DNA of 64,000 nucleotides from Amorphochlora amoebiformis (taxonomy: Eukaryota > Cercozoa > Chlorarachniophyceae). The notes under the pieces were generated by a model that had not been told where the DNA came from, searched no databases, and was given only the letters and a program-made list of their open reading frames with translations. This document shows, piece by piece, positions 63,873 to 64,000 of this stretch (position 1 is its first letter; each line of letters opens with the position of its first letter). The stretch is from NCBI GenBank assembly GCA_054601695.1, contig BAAHQB010000063.1:310001-374000 (forward strand), given 5' to 3'. The position numbers were made by a program, and so were the translations under genes.

Positions 63873-64000
63873 GCAAAGAGGGAGAGTGACATAGAGAGAG
63901 GACGCCGCGAGAACGGAGAGAGAGGACGCAGAGAAGACAGCGGCGGAGAGAGAGATAGCAGATGGAAGGAGGGGGGGAGAGGGAGTTCAAAGGAGAGGAG
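63741..64000 (-). repeat. Intron of the SS18-type gene, (TA)n and (GA)n
   Basis: Unique sequence to about 63810, then (TA)n, then a GAGAGA-rich purine tract to the window end. No exon recognised on the minus strand. Confidence 0.6.

Overview
The window reads as nuclear DNA of a unicellular eukaryote with very intron-dense genes. Exons are 18-330 bp (many 30-90 bp) and sit in introns made almost entirely of simple sequence: (TA)n, (CT)n/(GA)n, and long tracts of the telomere-type repeat TTAGGG/CCCTAA. Nearly all long computer ORFs ([24 protein letters not shown]) are translations of these repeats and are not genes. I found the genes by chaining GT-AG (rarely GC-AG) exons whose phases agree and whose joined translation matches a family. 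No rRNA, tRNA, CRISPR array or bacterial signal was seen. I cannot place the lineage beyond a protist-grade eukaryote.

Layout. (1) 351-7919, +: 3' part of a ureidoglycolate lyase (AllA-type) gene cut by the window edge. (2) 10892-17937, +: an 11-exon secretory/membrane protein with a Hedgehog-type Hint (Hog) domain, including a tandemly duplicated exon. (3) 19489-40794, +: 51 exons that join, with no stop, into two ELO fatty-acid elongase modules followed by a cytochrome-b5/front-end fatty-acid desaturase (about 1058 residues if one protein). (4) 41524-43753, -: six exons of a 138-residue putative membrane protein I do not recognise. (5) 43847-63019, +: 32 exons of a kanadaptin (SLC4A1AP)-type FHA protein, 762 residues, divergent from gene 4 across 93 bp. 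(6) 63662-63740, -: last exon of an SS18/SSXT (GIF) family gene running off the right edge.

The coding highlight is the elongase-elongase-desaturase unit, which places two elongation steps and one desaturation step of polyunsaturated fatty acid synthesis in one reading frame. Whether it is one polypeptide or separate transcripts needs RNA evidence; both views are given below.

The second highlight is intron structure. Tracts of CCCTAA lie directly before many acceptors and supply the branch-point-like CTAAC, while TTAGGG tracts tend to follow donors. One 60-bp intron is pure CCCTAA repeat. Introns also contain tandem copies of the neighbouring exon edge together with its splice site, and a dispersed element of about 70-90 bp (core GACATGCTGAATAATC, hairpin CCACTGAGTGG) recurs in introns of three different genes in both orientations.
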